Positions 5,705 through 6,568 of a stretch of DNA of 6,568 bases are shown here, one piece after another. Each line of letters opens with the position of its first letter. The first letter of the stretch is position 1. Both the position numbers and the translations under genes were made by a program. The notes beneath the pieces are model-generated. The model was not told the origin of the DNA and did not search any database. It saw only the letters and a program-made list of their open reading frames with translations. The stretch is from DSWT01 sp036845725 (GTDB lineage Bacteria > Chloroflexota > Anaerolineae > B4-G1 > SLSP01): NCBI GenBank assembly GCA_036845725.1, contig DAIUDK010000203.1, forward strand, positions 1 to 6,568. Reading direction: 5' to 3'.

Positions 5705-6568
5705 TTACTTGGGCAACGTTACCTTCGCCGCCACTGCACCGCTGGTTTCCAGATTGAACGTCGCCGTCGCGCCAGCGCACGTCAACTCGTACTCGCCCAA
5801 GAACCCCGTCACCTTGACCTTCCCTTCGCCGTCCGTCATCATCTTCGTCGGCGGGAGCCACCACTCGCCCTTGATGAGATCGTGCAGGGCGTGATACGCG
5901 GGCTTGGGATAGCCGCCCCGCGTCAGGAAGCCGCCGGGCGCTTTGAGCCAGCCGCCGTCGGTCATCCCCCAGTAGGTGATGCCTTCGACGAGCGGATTGG
6001 CGAGCAGCGTCTTGTAGAAGGAAACAATCTCCTCGGTCTGGCGCGCTTCGCCTTCGGGGGTGGAGGGCCACTCGTCCACCTGCCAGTCGTTGAGATCGAC
6101 GATGTGCGCGGGCATGATGTCGCCGGAGAGGATCGTGGTCTCGGTGAAGTGGATCGGCAGGCCGAAGCGCTCGAAGTTCGCCAGCACCCACTCGGTCTTC
6201 TCGACGCCCCAGTAGCCCTGGTGCATGTGGGATTGGATGCCGATGACGTCGATCTTGATGCCGGCTTCCAGGCAGCCTTCCACCAGGATGTCGAAGGCGG
6301 ACGAGACGTCGAAGTCGTTGAGCAGCAAGATCGCGCCGGGATTGGTCTCGCGCGCCGCGTTGAACATCGTGCGCACCATAGGGATGCGGCTCAGTTCCTT
6401 GCAAATGCGCGTGATGCCGTTGTCGTACTTGTCGAACACGGGCATGATGACGACCTCGTTGAGCACGTCCCACATATCCACCAGCCCGGCAAAATCCGCC
6501 ACGTCGCGGTGGATGCGGGCGATCTGCGCTTCCAGGATTTCGGCGTTGCTCAGTTCCAGCAGCCACGG
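5705..6568 (-). CDS. GH10 endo-1,4-beta-xylanase (N-terminus off the right edge)
   Basis: The frame is open from the right edge to TAA at 5705, giving 287 residues of the C-terminal part. An internal GTG at 6502 is not a credible start because family-conserved sequence continues upstream of it. Counting from the edge, WDVLNE (33-38) holds the acid/base Glu38. LLNDFD (82-87) matches the usual yNDYN strand. DVIGIQSHMH (107-116) matches the substrate-binding GxQgH strand. IHFTET (139-144) holds the nucleophile Glu143, in a variant of the common ITELD form. ITYWGMTDGGW (197-207) and KPAYHAL (222-228) are standard C-terminal GH10 blocks. After the barrel, about 50 residues (GKVKVTGFLGEYEL onward) look like beta-strands and may be a small appended domain. 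The enzyme should cut xylan backbones. Location cannot be judged because any signal peptide lies outside the window. The gene directly precedes the membrane-protein gene. Confidence 0.92.
   Translation of the reverse strand, partial: PWLLELSNAEILEAQIARIHRDVADFAGLVDMWDVLNEVVIMPVFDKYDNGITRICKELSRIPMVRTMFNAARETNPGAILLLNDFDVSSAFDILVEGCLEAGIKIDVIGIQSHMHQGYWGVEKTEWVLANFERFGLPIHFTETTILSGDIMPAHIVDLNDWQVDEWPSTPEGEARQTEEIVSFYKTLLANPLVEGITYWGMTDGGWLKAPGGFLTRGGYPKPAYHALHDLIKGEWWLPPTKMMTDGEGKVKVTGFLGEYELTCAGATATFNLETSGAVAAKVTLPK

Noticed and set aside
5643..6566. Minus-strand frame of 307 codons overlapping the xylanase
   Set aside because: It is the shifted frame of the GH10 gene, made of Arg/His/Gly-rich sequence without motifs, whereas the GH10 frame has all catalytic blocks.
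1..6568. CRISPR, tRNA, rRNA, insertion sequence or toxin-antitoxin and defence modules
   Set aside because: No regularly spaced repeats, no cloverleaf or rRNA signature, no transposase, and no nuclease or toxin motif were seen on either strand.

Overview
All six genes in this window lie on the minus strand, so transcription runs from the right edge to the left. The content is a hemicellulose-utilisation locus. It holds a GH10 endo-xylanase (cut by the right edge), a small membrane protein, a Cys-pair/HEAT-like protein, a PfkB-family sugar kinase, a xylulokinase (xylB), and a large lipoprotein that joins a SASA/CE6-type acetylesterase to a GH26 beta-mannanase (cut by the left edge). I see no RNA gene, CRISPR array, transposase or phage gene.

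The organism is a high-GC bacterium. The lipoprotein carries a lipobox followed by a long Thr/Pro/Ala-rich linker of the TPEPTATP type. I associate that style with Chloroflexota (Anaerolineae-like environmental genomes). This is an inference from composition and linker style; there is no phylogenetic marker here.

Layout, in order of transcription: GH10 (6568-5705), 13 bp gap, membrane protein (5691-5239), ATGA overlap, Cys-pair/HEAT-like protein (5242-4607), 100 bp gap holding a long perfect palindrome, PfkB kinase (4506-3601), 89 bp gap, xylB (3511-2015), 83 bp gap with a decayed short direct repeat, then esterase-GH26 (1931 to the left edge). The spacing allows one operon, but the three gaps of 83-100 bp could also hold internal promoters or processing sites.

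Read as a pathway, the two polysaccharide-active proteins attack xylan (GH10) and acetylated mannan or another acetylated hemicellulose (esterase-GH26). XylB phosphorylates D-xylulose into the pentose phosphate pathway. The PfkB enzyme probably phosphorylates a second sugar that cannot be named from sequence. Xylose isomerase, transporters and a regulator are not in the window and may flank it.

I did not find a convincing new system. The most unusual points are the esterase-GH26 fusion, the coupled membrane and Cys-pair/HEAT-like pair inside a sugar operon, the modified anion-hole motif of the PfkB kinase, and the intergenic palindrome.
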